A stretch of 64,000 bases of DNA, taken from contig OZ023188.1 of the NCBI GenBank assembly GCA_963995505.1, forward strand, positions 248,001-312,000, read 5' to 3'. This stretch comes from Hypericum androsaemum. Taxonomy: Eukaryota > Streptophyta > Magnoliopsida > Malpighiales > Hypericaceae. The notes beneath the pieces were generated by a model. It had not been told where the DNA came from and did not search any database. It worked only from the letters and a program-made list of their open reading frames with translations. The position numbers and the translations under genes are program-made. Below are positions 46,040-57,640 of this stretch, piece after piece (position 1 is the stretch's first letter; each line of letters opens with the position of its first letter).

Positions 46040-46260
46040 CGATAGGACTATACCCCACCTATTCGTTATGTTATGCATGGATGATGAAATTCTATTGATA
46101 CAAAGCGAATTCCAATAGACTTATTGGATGTACGGTCTTGTTGGCGTGCATCTAGTAGGAATTGAAATTACGAATTCGCCAATTATGAGTTAGGTGCTTT
46201 AACCATTCAGCTATAGATGCTTAGCGGGGATCCTCGTACATGGTGAATAACTAAATTCCA
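46040..46260 (-). other. Plastid-derived fragment (trnI-CAU and its 3' flank)
   Basis: On the minus strand a 73-base tRNA-like sequence is followed by tgcacgccaa, ccaataagtctattggaatt and catccatgcataac. These match the remembered plastid sequence downstream of trnI-CAU. This is a short nuclear insert of plastid origin, direct or via mitochondria. Confidence 0.75.
46148..46220 (-). pseudogene. trnI-CAU: trnI-CAU pseudogene of plastid origin
   Basis: Minus strand: gcatctatagctgaatggtt, a CAT anticodon in ctcataa, and the ending ttcctactagatgc. It differs from the remembered plastid tRNA at several positions, including stem bases, so a functional tRNA is unlikely. Confidence 0.78.
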
Positions 46261-46359
46261 ATTGAAATGAAATGTCGAGTATAACTCCATACAATTTGAG
46301 TATAAAGAAAGAATGACTTAGTATAAATCAAGACAATTGAGTTTCATTTCCAAAGGGCC

Positions 46360-47475
46360 AATGTTGATCAAGTCAAGACCAGCCTCGCCACACAACCACA
46401 AAGGCGCATATATTTCCATCCCGACACAACACGTCTTCGAGATATGTTCAATGCGGGCTTTCGCTTGGTAATTAAGGTATCTGTTCGAAAGTTTAGTATT
46501 TTTTCCGATGTAGATTCTACGACGGTAATTCTATCTCTTTAAGTTATATCATATTTGAGTTTCAGAAAGAAAAAAAACTAAATTTTGTTAATCGAAACAG
46601 GAACAAAGGAATGAAGGTACCACATGCAATTTCCTAGACGGGGACGTGAGATGTTTGTTAGGAAGTGTCGTAGCCATGGTAGTGGTAGCAAAGTTGTCCT
46701 AATTACTTTAGGAAAAAAAAGTCTTTACATTGCATGCGGACTTCTTCCAAACCAAAGGGATAACAAAGTCAAGGCCTTATCAATCTGAGTTTGCATGTGA
46801 CGAATGACATGGATACATATAACAAATGATTGTAAATCTTACGAATGTAAAATATATGATTGTAAAGTCATCTCAATATGATTCATGATTGCTCGACTCT
46901 AAAAAAAAATTGAGAGATTCACTAGGCCTTAAAATGTCCACTTCCATCTAGATTCGTCCAGGATCTCCCTCTTTGATTTTACATCGTCGGCCATTTTTTC
47001 TGCAATTATTAAATATGTGCCTCCGTTCATCGTCAATATGATGTAATTTGCATCCTGAGTTATGCCCCAATTCCATTTCATGTATGGCTCCGTCTCTATA
47101 AGTTAGATAAGTCATTGTCAGTGTAAACTTATAATCTACGTTATGCGCGGACCTCACAAAAAGTATATTCTTTCCAGATGGGAATTTTTTGCAAGACCAT
47201 ATAATATCGACCTCAACCAAATTCATATATCATTCCTGGGTCTACACGTTTTACCTTTTCCCTTATTCCTCCCCGACCATTATTACGTTCAAACTGTCTA
47301 ACTAACCCATAAATTACGCCAAAACATAGATCAATTGGTTTTAATTATTCCATTTTAATTAGAAGTTCTACTTCGAACTAGTTTCGACGACGCCGATAAG
47401 TATCCATCAATACCGTTGCCCAACTCCTCACAACAATAACAACTCACCATCCTCATCATCACGTACAATTACAAA
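46360..47475 (+). promoter_or_regulatory. Upstream region of chitinase C
   Basis: Colinear with the A and B upstream regions (tcaagtcaagaccagcctcg, atatgttcaatgcggg, ccatggtagtggtagcaaag). The place of the TATA-like element in A and B (ctataagtatcc) reads cgataagtatcc here, at about 47,392-47,403. Minus-strand frames near 47,000 look spurious. Confidence 0.65.
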
Positions 47476-48387
47476 ATGTCGCCCTTCAACATGGCAAAAA
47501 TATTACTTGTACTACTAGCCATAGCCACACCCATCACACACGTTTTGGCAGAAAACTGCGGGTGCGCGTCGGACATCTGTTGCAGCCAGTACGGATACTG
47601 CGGGACGGGAGACGCCTACTGTGGCGCCGGCTGCCTGGAGGGTCCTTGCGACTCCTCAAGCAGCAGCAGCGATGGCGTCGTCTCGGTTTCCGACGTTGTA
47701 ACTACAGACTTCTTTAACGGTATACTGAACCAGGCCGGGTCCGGGTGCGCTGGGACCAGCTTCTACACCAGGGACTCCTTCCTTAGCGCTCTCAATTCTT
47801 ACTCCGGTTTTGGTAATCTCGGCACCACCGACGATTCCAAGAGGGAGATTGCTGCGTTCTTCGCTCATGTCACCCACGAGACTGGACGTAAGCTCAATGC
47901 TCATATATTATATGCATGTTTGTGCGTTTTTGTTTGGCTACGAATTAATTAATTAACCGTGTTGCGAATTGGTTGGGCTGCAGATTTCTGCTACATAGAA
48001 GAGATAGATGGTGCATCCAAAGACTACTGCGACGAGACCAACACGCAGTACCCATGCACCGCAGGCAAGGGCTACTACGGGCGCGGCCCACTCCAAATAA
48101 CGTGGAACTACAACTACGGCCCCGCGGGCGAAGCCATCGGGGTCGACGGGCTGAATGCACCCGAGACCGTGGCCAACGACAATGTGGTGTCGTTCAAGAC
48201 GGGGTTGTGGTTCTGGATGAACAACGTACACTCAGTGGTGACCCAGGGTTTTGGGGCCACCATCAAAGCCATCAACTCGATGGAGTGCAACGGAGGGAAC
48301 TCGGATGCAGTCAACGCTCGGGTTGGATACTACAAGGACTATTGCACCCAGTTCGGTGTCTCCCCGGGGGATAATCTTACTTGTTGA
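47476..48387 (+). CDS. Class IV chitinase C (hevein domain plus GH19)
   Basis: Third tandem copy. Exons 47476-47887 and 47984-48387 (96-bp intron) give 271 residues. A signal peptide ([20 protein letters not shown]) precedes the eight-Cys hevein domain ([20 protein letters not shown]). A Ser linker with Asp-Gly-Val-Val leads to GH19 with [28 protein letters not shown] and SPGDNLTC. Differences from A are scattered and conservative (ISW to ITW, GFDG to GVDG). All catalytic residues are kept, so the protein should be active if transcribed; its TATA-like element is altered. Confidence 0.94.
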
Positions 48388-48670
48388 AACCTCTACACTT
48401 TATTAATATTACATTTCTCTTTTTTAATAAAAGTTAATAATATTGCATGTTTCCAGCAGGGCAACTGCATGTAACCTTATAGTCTGGAATATTATTCAGT
48501 GCAACAAACATAATAATAAAGTCTCCGATTTTCCTATTCATTGCAATTCGTATCAAGGAATCGATTTTTTTGGGTAAAATAGCGATAGGTCCCTGTTGTT
48601 TGAAGAAATTAATTAATCTAGATAATGTAGTATTGTTTAATCTCTCATATTTTATAAATCAAATTGTTTA

Positions 48671-48770
48671 GTTCCTAGACCTAAATTTCGGTCATTTTTC
48701 TGGCGAGATTCTACTAAAAATACAAAAATATCCCTAACTTAAATTACTAAATTGTCACTCATCCCTCACC
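48671..48770 (+). repeat. Left arm of an inverted repeat (degenerate small transposon)
   Basis: gttcctagacctaaatttcg...atccctcacc is complementary to about 49,150-49,262 with about 80% identity by eye. The sequence left of it, 48,567-48,670, has no partner, so the outer right end is probably lost. Confidence 0.7.
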
Positions 48771-49149
48771 TTCATGCCCCAATCCAGCTACATAAAAAAA
48801 TTAGAATATGCATATCCATCAAGTTGGGGCTGGACTTCCAGCTTGTAAACGAATGATATCGAAAGCTTCTTCTGTTATAAATATCGAGGTTTTGTTTTCT
48901 CCTGTTAAAAAGTGAAATTTAATGAGACTATTCAAGATAAAACAAGTGGGATTGCATTGTACTCAAAACTACGTGAGTTTTTGAACTCTGTGTCGTATTA
49001 TCTAGTTTTAAATAGGAAAAACCACAACTTTTAAGGGGCAAAATGCAGTATTTTATTGTTAATATATCAAGGATAATGTGTGTTATTACGGATGGTGATG
49101 CCAATTCCCTTTTTTTGTTATTAGTGATAGAGAAAGCATGTTGAATTAG

Positions 49150-49262
49150 GGGTTTGTAATAGAGGTTAGGGATGAGTGACAATTTAGTAATTTTTTAATT
49201 TAGGGATATTTTTGTGTTTTTAATGAATCCTCGCTAGAAAAGTGGCCGGAATTTAGGTTCCA
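49150..49262 (-). repeat. Right arm of the inverted repeat
   Basis: Complement of 48,671-48,770. It ends abruptly at 49,262, where copia RT sequence starts. A Mutator-like or other inverted-repeat element truncated by the copia insertion or a deletion is likely. Confidence 0.7.
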
Positions 49263-50127
49263 TCGGAGTCTCAACTGGTCTAGCTTCTGAAGCGCCAGCG
49301 TCTGTAAGTATATCGAGAGTATACTTTTGTTGCGTAAGGTAAATCCCGCTGGCTGACCGTGCTACTTCGATGCCAAGAAAATAGCGCAGGTCTCCGAGAT
49401 CTTTGATACGAAACCTCTGAAGAAGTAGTACTTTGATGTAGCTGATTAAGCTAACATCATTGCCTGTAAGTATCAAATCATCAACATAAATGATTAGATA
49501 GGCAATAGCAGTGCCTCGATTAATAATGAACAAGGAGTATTCGACAGCGGATTGACGAAATCCAATATTGAGTAGTGCGGCTCAGAGAGTGAAAAACCAG
49601 TTTCATTCGGCCTGCTTTAACCCATATAGTAATTTTTGCAACTTGCACACAAGGTTGGATTCACCATGTCTAGGGTGTCCAGGTGGTATTTTCATGCAAA
49701 CATCTTCCAATAGATGGCCATGCAAGTAAACATTTTGGACATCAAGCTGATAAAGAGGCCAATTGTGAGTGATAGCAATCGAGATGAGGACTCGGACCGA
49801 GACCAATTGCGAATATCTCGTGGTAGTCGATGCCCTCCACCTGTGAATAACCTCGGGCTACAAGTTAAAGACCACGGACTGTTGCATTTGAGGGCGTCGA
49901 GTTCCGTCTGAATTGTCGAATGCCATGCCGAGAATGCCATTGCCTTGGTAAAAGAGGTGTCTATGTTTGTGTTCAGCGACCGCATTTTGTTGCGGTGTAG
50001 CAACGCATGTGTGTTCATGAATAATTCTAGTTGAATTAAGGAAATCATTGAAACGTTGATTGAAAAACTCGATTCCATTATCACTTATAATTCTCTGGAT
50101 TATAGCGTGAAATTGTCTTTCAATCAT
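49234..50127 (-). pseudogene. Copia integrase core joined to RT fragment
   Basis: Integrase motifs IQRIISDNGIEFFNQRFNDF and HEHTCVATPQQNAVAEHKHR (the D and E of the DDE core) are followed after a deletion by RT pieces. These are ITHNWPLYQLDVQNVYLHGH, LVCKLQKLLYGLKQAE and AYLIIYVDDLILTGND (YVDD catalytic box). ETPMEPK follows near the left end. Confidence 0.85.
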
Positions 50128-50172
50128 GATGATAAATCGTTTGATGACGTCAAAAACTTGATCCTTGGAGTT

Positions 50173-50186
50173 AAGTAAATGAACCC
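50173..50186. repeat. TSD of the poly(A)-tailed insertion, left
   Basis: aagtaaatgaaccc, identical to 51,894-51,907. Confidence 0.75.
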
Positions 50187-51893
50187 CTCAAATTTTGACG
50201 AGCGTGTCAAAGCCCCTCAAAATATGACGCATAGGATTTCGAGTCATTTTTGCACTTTTGTCTTTATTTTAGTATCATTCTAGTAAATATTTTAGTTTTG
50301 GGTGACTAATGGGTTCTTTGTGCTAAATTGTAGGAAAATGAGGCAAATTTGGTAAGGAATTATACTTGAAGAATGAGTCCAGCAGGGACAGCTGAATTTC
50401 AAGGTCATTTTGGTCAATTTAGAAGCCGAATTAGAGGACGCGTATTTGACAGACAATTGAAGATATTTCTTTCCTCTTTTTGTGCCTATAAAGAACGCCT
50501 AAATCGGAGATCGGAAGAGGAAATTACGACCAAAATACTGAAGGCTGGTTTGAAAGATTTTATTGACGAATATTCGGGACAAAATTGAAAATTTAGTTTT
50601 CTGCATCGTTGAGGACTCTCAGACGACCCTAATAGGTTTTTAGAGTTTGGAGGACTTATATATAAGCCTCTAGACTCATTTTAGAAAAAAAACTTTTATT
50701 CCAGAGAACTCCTATTTTTATTTTGTCTTTGCCAAGACCATGAGGAACTAATCCTCTAGGTAGATTTGAGGGAGGAGACCCAGGTTTTGGTTGTGAGGAT
50801 CATGTTTTATCAATCTATTTCATTAGTATTTACTTATTCTTTGTGCTTATTATTGTTCTTGAATAGTTTGCGGTTGTGAGTTTGTTCTTGAACAGATTTG
50901 CCATTGATTCTTGATTAGCGATTGCAGTTAGGAATTGAACTAGGAGCAGGAACGGTTGTTACCAAACTAATTAACTAGGAATAAGTAAGGCTAGTTTGTA
51001 GATACCAAGGTTTTGAGTATAATCGCTAGGAGTAGGAACATATATTCTTAATGCTATTATCTTATAGAATAGAAATCGTTTGATATTCTGTCTATTAGGT
51101 GATAAATAATTAGTTAGGCGGTCGTTTGGCTAATTGATTGTTGAATGTTTGTGGTCTCTTTGCGGTTGCGGGAGATTTACACCTACTTGCTATATGTATT
51201 AGATTATCTTTTGTGATCCGATGATAAACCTACCTCTCTGACCTTGAATCTACCGTGTGTTTCTCATTAGTTTTGCATACATATTTATTTTTCCTTTTCT
51301 TAGTTTAATTTTCTTTCCGAACAACAAAACCCCCCAATTTTAGTTTCTTTGTTAGATTAATTGAATATCGTCCCTCCTTGGATCTGACTCGATATCTTCC
51401 CCGGTAATAGATTTTTAGGTGCTCTTTTTCCCTGCCGTTTGGCAGCGACAGGATTTTTACAGAGGCCCCCGGCTGCAACCACACACGATAGGTTATGGGA
51501 TTTCAGTTTTTTCTTCTCTCCCCGAGGTGGGAGGGTGGGTGGCATCCTTTGTATGGGATATCTCGGGGCTAGAACTGTAGGCGCTCAGTTATTGGACTGC
51601 TGTTTGATATCTGGGTCCCCAGACTGCCGACTTGTGGTTTCAGCTGGGTTAATGGACAGGCGGCGTCATCCTGGCCTATTGGCTAGGGACGCCACTCTGA
51701 CTGCCCAACATGTGGGTTTCAGCGGAGTAGGTCTTAGAGTTTTCGGGCTTTCTGCTAGTCTGTTGATCAGGGGTTCCCACCCCTTTGGACTGCCCAGGAT
51801 GTGGGATCAGCAGGGTTAGGTCTTAGATTTTTCGTATTTTTGTTCTCTTTTCTTTTCCTTAATAAATTATTTTTCCCGCAAAAAAGAAGAAGA
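50187..51893 (+). mobile_element. Poly(A)-tailed insertion with 14-bp TSD inside the copia element
   Basis: Bounded by the direct repeat aagtaaatgaaccc (50,173-50,186 and 51,894-51,907). It ends on the plus strand in an A-rich tail (gcaaaaaagaagaagaa), the hallmark of LINE-type (target-primed) integration. The last 0.45 kb (about 51,440-51,880) looks like a LINE 3' end. The earlier part (about 50,340-51,410) resembles the LTR/leader of a gypsy-type element (ctatataagcc-like TATA stretch, then tccttggatctgactcg). It may be a chimeric or processed transcript copy. No intact coding region. Confidence 0.7.
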
Positions 51894-51907
51894 AAGTAAA
51901 TGAACCC
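51894..51907. repeat. TSD of the poly(A)-tailed insertion, right
   Basis: Second copy, directly after the A-rich tail. Copia sequence resumes here. Confidence 0.75.
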
Positions 51908-52019
51908 AAGTGCATCTTGAAAAATTGTCAACCATCGTTAAAAAATAATGTGCTCCACTAATCGAAACAATTGGAAAAGGGCCTATACATCAATGTGAAT
52001 CAATAGGAAACAACGCTTT

Positions 52020-52472
52020 GTACGAATCATGCTATGATAAAAACTGTCTAGTATGCTTGGCTAATGGAAAAATTGTGCAAGTCTGGTCTTGAAATGAAAT
52101 GTGAGAACATAATCTAGAAAATTTAGAGTTTAATTGGGAACTTGGATGATACATCCGTCAGTGCCATAGATCAGGGATCAGTTGTCCTTTGGAAAATGTA
52201 GCTGCCACTCTGGCGCTTGTGGTAGATGCAAAATCCTCGATGATATATAGACCATCACGTTCACGGCCCCATCCAATCACCTTCTCGGTCATTTGGTCCT
52301 GAAAATAACATAATTTTGGAAGAAAGTGAACCGAACAGTTTAGGCCATGTGTAAGCCTACTAATGGATATCAAATTGAAACAGAAATTGGGAACGTAAAA
52401 TACGTCAGATAAAATGCATTTGGTTAGGCAAAGCAACCGCTTCGATATGGGTGATGGGCAAGCTCTCCCCAT
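52020..52472 (-). pseudogene. Copia protease/pre-integrase fragment
   Basis: LSDVFYVPNFCFNLISISRL, then a CYFQDQMTEKVIGWGRERDG-like segment followed by LYII and DLWH, match the copia region between protease and the gag-pre-integrase motif. It is broken by stops further on. Confidence 0.75.
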
Positions 52473-52567
52473 TTGGAATGGTGATCGGCGGGCCTATGGT
52501 GTGTGAGGTATGTTCTAGACACTAGTAAGAGCTGGTTATATGGTGAGTACTTACCTGAGTAAAGAAT

Positions 52568-54015
52568 TGTCACGACCCGAAATCGAGACAACTGCCACGC
52601 AACCAGGGTTGCGTAAGGCTCAATTCTATTCTCTTTAATGACCCGTATAAATCTATACTTCTATTCTCAAACCTAACCTATTTGCTAACCCGAGATAATT
52701 TTCCATCAATTCCTGAAAAATAACGTGCAAATTTGGGTGAATTTTGCTACTCAATAAGTTGCTCAAATAATCAACCCGAAGTCAGGCCCAAGTATTTTCA
52801 AAATATTTCATAGTTCAACCTCATCATATATTCAATCCAAAACAAGCAATATAACAATACCAAACATAACAGTTTAACTTCCAAACATATCAACTCACAC
52901 TTTACAACATTATACTGTAAGGACTCAACTCAAAGTAGTCATTGAGCATTAACAATTCACAATCAATTTATGGTATGTAATGCAAATCCGACTACACATG
53001 ACTTCACTATGCAGCTACTAATGATGAATGAAAATAAGAACTCCGGAGCCCTCCTAATGAGGCTATGTCATTGTTTTACCCCCAATAACAGGGTCCTGGC
53101 ATATAACCCCGCTGCTGTCGGGACCATCATATCACTACCAATAGTAAGGTCCTGGCGTATTAACCCCCACCGTTATGAGGTCCAGACCTATTAATAACCT
53201 CACTAGGACCTACAAGCTCATTCAATCAAACCTCAATTACCACAATTAATAATCCACTCTTGTTCATTCCTCTTTCTGTCACCGATGATCTTTACTAGAC
53301 AAATTGATGAAGCCTAATTTGTTTCCCTCTAATGCTGACCACGATTTGCATGTTTTCCCACTTAACATCCTTAAATCCTCGAGGCTTCACATTTGTGGAT
53401 GCTAGTATTATGTACCATCTCCATAAGTTCTTTGGAAGGGAGTTTTTCAAGTGCAATAACTGTTGTAATACGTCCTTATTTGGAATGACAAGAAAAATAT
53501 GTTTAAGAGGAGTTAATCCTCTTTTCTATTAGTGGTCGAGAAAATCGTGGAGGATGTGGAGGGGTAATGGATGGGTTGTTGGTGTGGTTTTACTAAGTGT
53601 GGCTGGTCAATTGCAACCACGTCACTATTTACATGTATCTGAACACTTATTTAATTAAGTCTTTTATTTAAAATACTTGAATTTGACGCCAACTATGTTC
53701 TGATAGAACAACACTAGGAAATTGTGGATTAAATTAGCAAACTCACTTGCACCGAGAGGAGAGGAAAAAGAGTTGGAGTTTTGACTTAATAGGCAAGGGG
53801 AGGAAATCGTTTCCTTCTTTTATGGCTGAGAAAGTGAGATATGGTTAGCTGGGAATAATTGGTTTATTACAATCGGGTCACCAACTATTTATATTCTGAT
53901 CATTTAATTTACTAAATATTAAATTTAAAATTCTGGATTTTACAAGAATCCAAGGTACGGATTGATGTGAAAGGAGGCAATGAAAGGATCGAATATTACC
54001 ATCGAGGGGTGTTAC
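52568..54015. mobile_element. LTR-like insertion splitting the copia element
   Basis: About 1.45 kb of non-copia DNA between copia pre-integrase and gag sequence. It starts TGTCACGACCCGAAATCGAG and ends ATCGAGGGGTGTTAC, the style of solo LTRs of plant gypsy elements. No TSD could be confirmed, so both the exact ends and the solo-LTR call are uncertain. Confidence 0.45.
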
Positions 54016-54069
54016 TCTGGATGTGTTGGGTAGGAGGGCTAAGAGCTGTTGGATTTGCTCGGATGTGAA

Positions 54070-55000
54070 CTATACTACTTGGGCATTCCCGGTCGCAGGT
54101 GCAATGACAGGAGGCAGACTCGACACCACTACAAATGCACGACCATGGCCTCCTCCCCCTCTACCTCCTCGGCTACTTGCACCACCACTGGTGCTTTGGT
54201 TGTCGCCCCCAAGCGCCGCCTTTTTCTTGCGGCATACATCTTCCTTATGGCCTCGGATACCATAATAGCTGCAATATATGGCGGGTTTGGCTGGACAATA
54301 GCGAGAGACATATCCAGGCTGCGAACAGTGGTGACGTGTCACTATCCCAGTTGTGTTTTCCGTCTTGTTCGACAGACTTCGCATTATAGCCAGGGCAGAA
54401 TTGTCCAGTGAGGTGGTTATGCGATGCAATTTATCGATGCTTCTCATCCGCAGTAGCAAAAGAGTACACATTCGACACTTCTGGTAACGGCTTCATCATC
54501 AAGATATTGCTCCGTAGTTGTGTATACGACTCGTTAAGTCCCATGAGGAACTCAATAAGGTGGTCTATTTCACGCTCACGCTCATCGTTAAGTCCCATGA
54601 GTCTATGTTGCAGCACAAGTGCATAGGTACCTGATTCAGTACCATTCTAACTCGTCCCACAAAGATTTCAGTGATGTGTAGTACATCGCGATGGAACTAT
54701 TTTGTTGACGTAGATTAGCAATGGATCTGCACACCTCTTAAATTCTTGCAGCACTACCGGTGGCAAATCTTCGGGCCAACGCTTCCCATATCATCCTTGC
54801 TGTCTCTACGAACATAAGACTTGAATCAATGTTAGGTGAAGCTGAATTAATCAACCAGGATTTTACCAGGTTGTTGGCGCGTTTCCATTTTGGGAATGAC
54901 TCAGATGTCTTCTCGGGCTGCATGAGTGTGCCATCAACAAATGAGAATCATGGTTTTGGCTTCCTTCCAAATGGCGTAATTATCGCCAGAACTTAACAGT
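54070..55000 (-). pseudogene. Copia gag fragment with zinc knuckle
   Basis: From the right: KTSESFPKWKRANNLVKSWL and MIWEALARRFATG (copia gag), then NESYTQLRSNILMMKPLPEV. Knuckle-like CSQPGYVSRYC and a second CSYYGIRGHKEDVC follow, then KKAALGG. Several internal stops. Confidence 0.85.
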
Positions 55001-55599
55001 TGTTGCGAAACAAGGAAGGTCTGGCTTGTTTCAAAACTATGGATGAAGTACGGTGAGTCTGTTTGGCTGCCCATCTGCTGGCCGGATTGGACTGCTACTG
55101 GCTGACTCGTCTTGCATTGATCTTGGGTAACTTGATTAATGTAACTTAGTGTTTAGATGTTTAACATGCTCTGATACCATATTGAGGCAACTTATGTATT
55201 CTCATTAATGAATAACGTAAATATAAACTAAGTCTTCTAACAACCAAATAACTAGATAAGTGCAACTATTCAGGTCTTGGATTGTGCGCGGAAGTGCAAT
55301 CCTTTCCTGGACGGAACGGGAAGAAACGCGGGTCGTCTGATCAGGCCAATTCTGATCTGACGATCATTATTATCCGGGGGGAATTTTATCCATAGTCTTT
55401 TTATTTTCTTGTTGCACATGTGTCATTGTATTTAGTGCAACTAATCAATGACTGCCACGTATGCTTCTTTGTAGCATTTAATGGTCCCCATTTTTTTCCT
55501 TTAATTTATTACTCGGTGGTGATTTTTTTATGTTCCCATATTTTTTAAATGTGATATCACTTCTATTTTTTAAGCGGTCTATAGTTTTTAATTGAGGAG

Positions 55600-56075
55600 C
55601 CACAAGTTCTTACTTCGGAGTGTAATTGAGGTGATTCAAGTTATTATACGAAGCTGAAACATATATCTACAACTTTGAAGTTTATGACTTCTCCCAATTT
55701 GGAGTGTAAGGATGTCGAAAATTTGTTTGAAGTAAAGAGTCGATCGAGTTACGGTCGACTAATTTTGATAGGGGAGCCATAAATTGTTACTCTGAAGTCT
55801 GATTGAGGTGATTGGTGTTTCTATACGAAGATGAGATGATTATCTACAACTACCTCTCCAAATTTGGAGTGTAAGAATGTCAAAAATACATCTAAAGTCA
55901 ATTGTCGACCGAGTTACGAGAACAAGTTTTGGTTGGGGAGCTACAACTTCTTACTCCAAAGTGCGATTGAGGTGATTCAAGTTTGTGTGCGAAGCTGAGA
56001 CGTATATCTACAACTTTGTAGTTTATGACTTTTCCAAATTTGGAGTTTAAAATTTTCAAAAAATGTTTGAAATCA
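55600..56075 (+). repeat. Three tandem units of about 160-170 bp
   Basis: Three imperfect copies carrying gattgaggtgattcaagtt-like, tatctacaacttt and ccaaatttggagtgtaa. A related single copy in inverse orientation lies at about 61,040-61,180. Confidence 0.75.
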
Positions 56076-56079
56076 AGAT

Positions 56080-56460
56080 AAATGGCATGCCCGGTTACGA
56101 TAAAATAGCATGATTGGTTACGATAAAATGGCATGCCTAGTTACGATAAAATGGCATGTCCGATTACGAGAAAAGGCATGCCCGATAACGGTAAAATGGC
56201 ATGCCCGGTTGCTATAAAATGGCATGCCAAGTTAATATTTAATAAAACCTATAATAAATTAATAAAATGAGATACTGATTATGTTAAAATGGCATGTCTG
56301 ACTATTACTAATGGCATGCTCAACTATGTCTAGTGGTATGTCCAATTAATATTTAATAAATTTTATAATAAATTAATTGATTAAATAAATAACATGTCCA
56401 ATTATGTTAAAATGGTATATCCGGGTATGATAAATGACATGCCCGATTACAATATAATAT
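56080..56460 (+). repeat. AAAATGGCATGCCCGGTTACGAT minisatellite
   Basis: About six close copies of the 23-24 bp unit, decaying into sparser ATGGCATG units towards 56,460. The GCATGC cores are palindromic. Confidence 0.85.
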
Positions 56461-57480
56461 ACGAATAAGAACAAGAAAAAAAACAAAAAGGGTTGTGACC
56501 CACGCGCCCAAAATCCCTTCCACTCCACCCTCTCTCTCCCCACTTTTCCCTTTTTTGGACTGACGCGTGTGTGTTTAATTTTTTTCCCCTCTTTGACAGA
56601 TTTAACCTCGTCCGTTCCAAACGGGAAACCTTTTCCCGTTCCTAATCCAAGCCCAACTATTCAAACTCTATAAGATATACATGACAACCACTTGATAGAT
56701 AATGCACGTAACCACCGATAAATATTACGATGATCATTATCCAATACCTATTCATTACAGTTCGTATCAAGGAATCACTTTTTTGGAATGTTGATGCGGT
56801 CAAAAGGTAGATTAGTGTGGAACAGAAAAGGACGTCCCGGGAATTTATTGCGCTTGATTTCGTTAGAAAATTTCGGGGTTAGGTTCGCCACATAATTCCC
56901 CCAACCCAAATCAACCATTAGCTCAAATCAATGACGTCGTCCATCAACTGAACGAAAGCATATTCCATCCACCTATAAGTAAAATTCTCGGCGACATTTA
57001 AACGAAAAGGAAAAACTCACAAGTCTCTAAAAGACCATTGTCCTAGCGATAAAAAGTATATAAAATTTGACTGATATTTTGGATTCAAATTTCGGTATGA
57101 AAATTTACTTAAAAAAAAGTCTACTGCATAGTATTTTAGTCCCTAGAATTTTAGAAATTGAACTGATCTATTTTTTGGCCAATAGTTCTTGTTGATTGTC
57201 GAAACCACGGCTCTCATTCTCCGTAAGTAAATGAAAGTGAAGGAAATTTGTGAGCAAACAAGCATATATAGAGATTAGAAAATTTATTCCCGAATAACAC
57301 GCGACAAAAAGATCAATAAACATCAATCTACTCCTACTATGTCAATAGTCACAATAGTTAAAAAAAATCAAAAGCACATTTGCACCGCCCAACTATCTAA
57401 GAAGTCACAAACTACCTTCCAAGTAAACAAGTTCAAGCAACATTTTCAAACTTGTACATTGATCCACACGGAACATAGAA
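56461..57480. other. Spacer with second chitinase-unit 3' flank
   Basis: At 56,749-56,788 a stretch like the end of chitinase unit C occurs (ttcgtatcaaggaatca). It is followed at 56,781-56,880 by sequence matching 44,625-44,705. The rest is AT-rich and without recognised features. Confidence 0.6.
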
Positions 57481-57489
57481 CGTGAATAT

Positions 57490-57640
57490 TGATTAGCCCT
57501 CCAATGAATGTGATCCTCAGCGATTAGTGTCGCCCTGATTGTTACGATAGGTTGCATTTCCAGGAGCCAACTCGATGGCCATCTCACTGTACCCCAAAAC
57601 CTCTCCGATATTGCCCTTCTTGTATGTTCGCCATTCTCTT
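57490..57640 (-). pseudogene. Tetratricopeptide-repeat protein fragment
   Basis: The minus strand reads RTYKKGNIGEVLGYSEMAIE, LAPGNATYRNNQGDTNR, then a stop. This follows the TPR pattern of plant TTL-type proteins (YKKG..GEAL..Y..AIE..PGNA.YR.N). Only one repeat is preserved; it looks like a stray gene fragment. Confidence 0.45.

Larger units (their letters stand above)
49234..55180 (-). mobile_element. Ty1/copia remnant 2, nested and fragmented
   Basis: Minus-strand order: primer-binding site TGGTATCAGAGC near 55,168-55,180, gag (55,000-54,070), protease-to-integrase N-terminal part (52,472-52,020), integrase core (50,127-49,930) and RT (49,850-49,234). Between integrase and RT about 1 kb of coding sequence is missing. 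Two later insertions split it: 50,187-51,893 (with TSD) and about 52,568-54,015 (LTR-like). Many stops are present and the LTR ends were not resolved. Confidence 0.8.
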
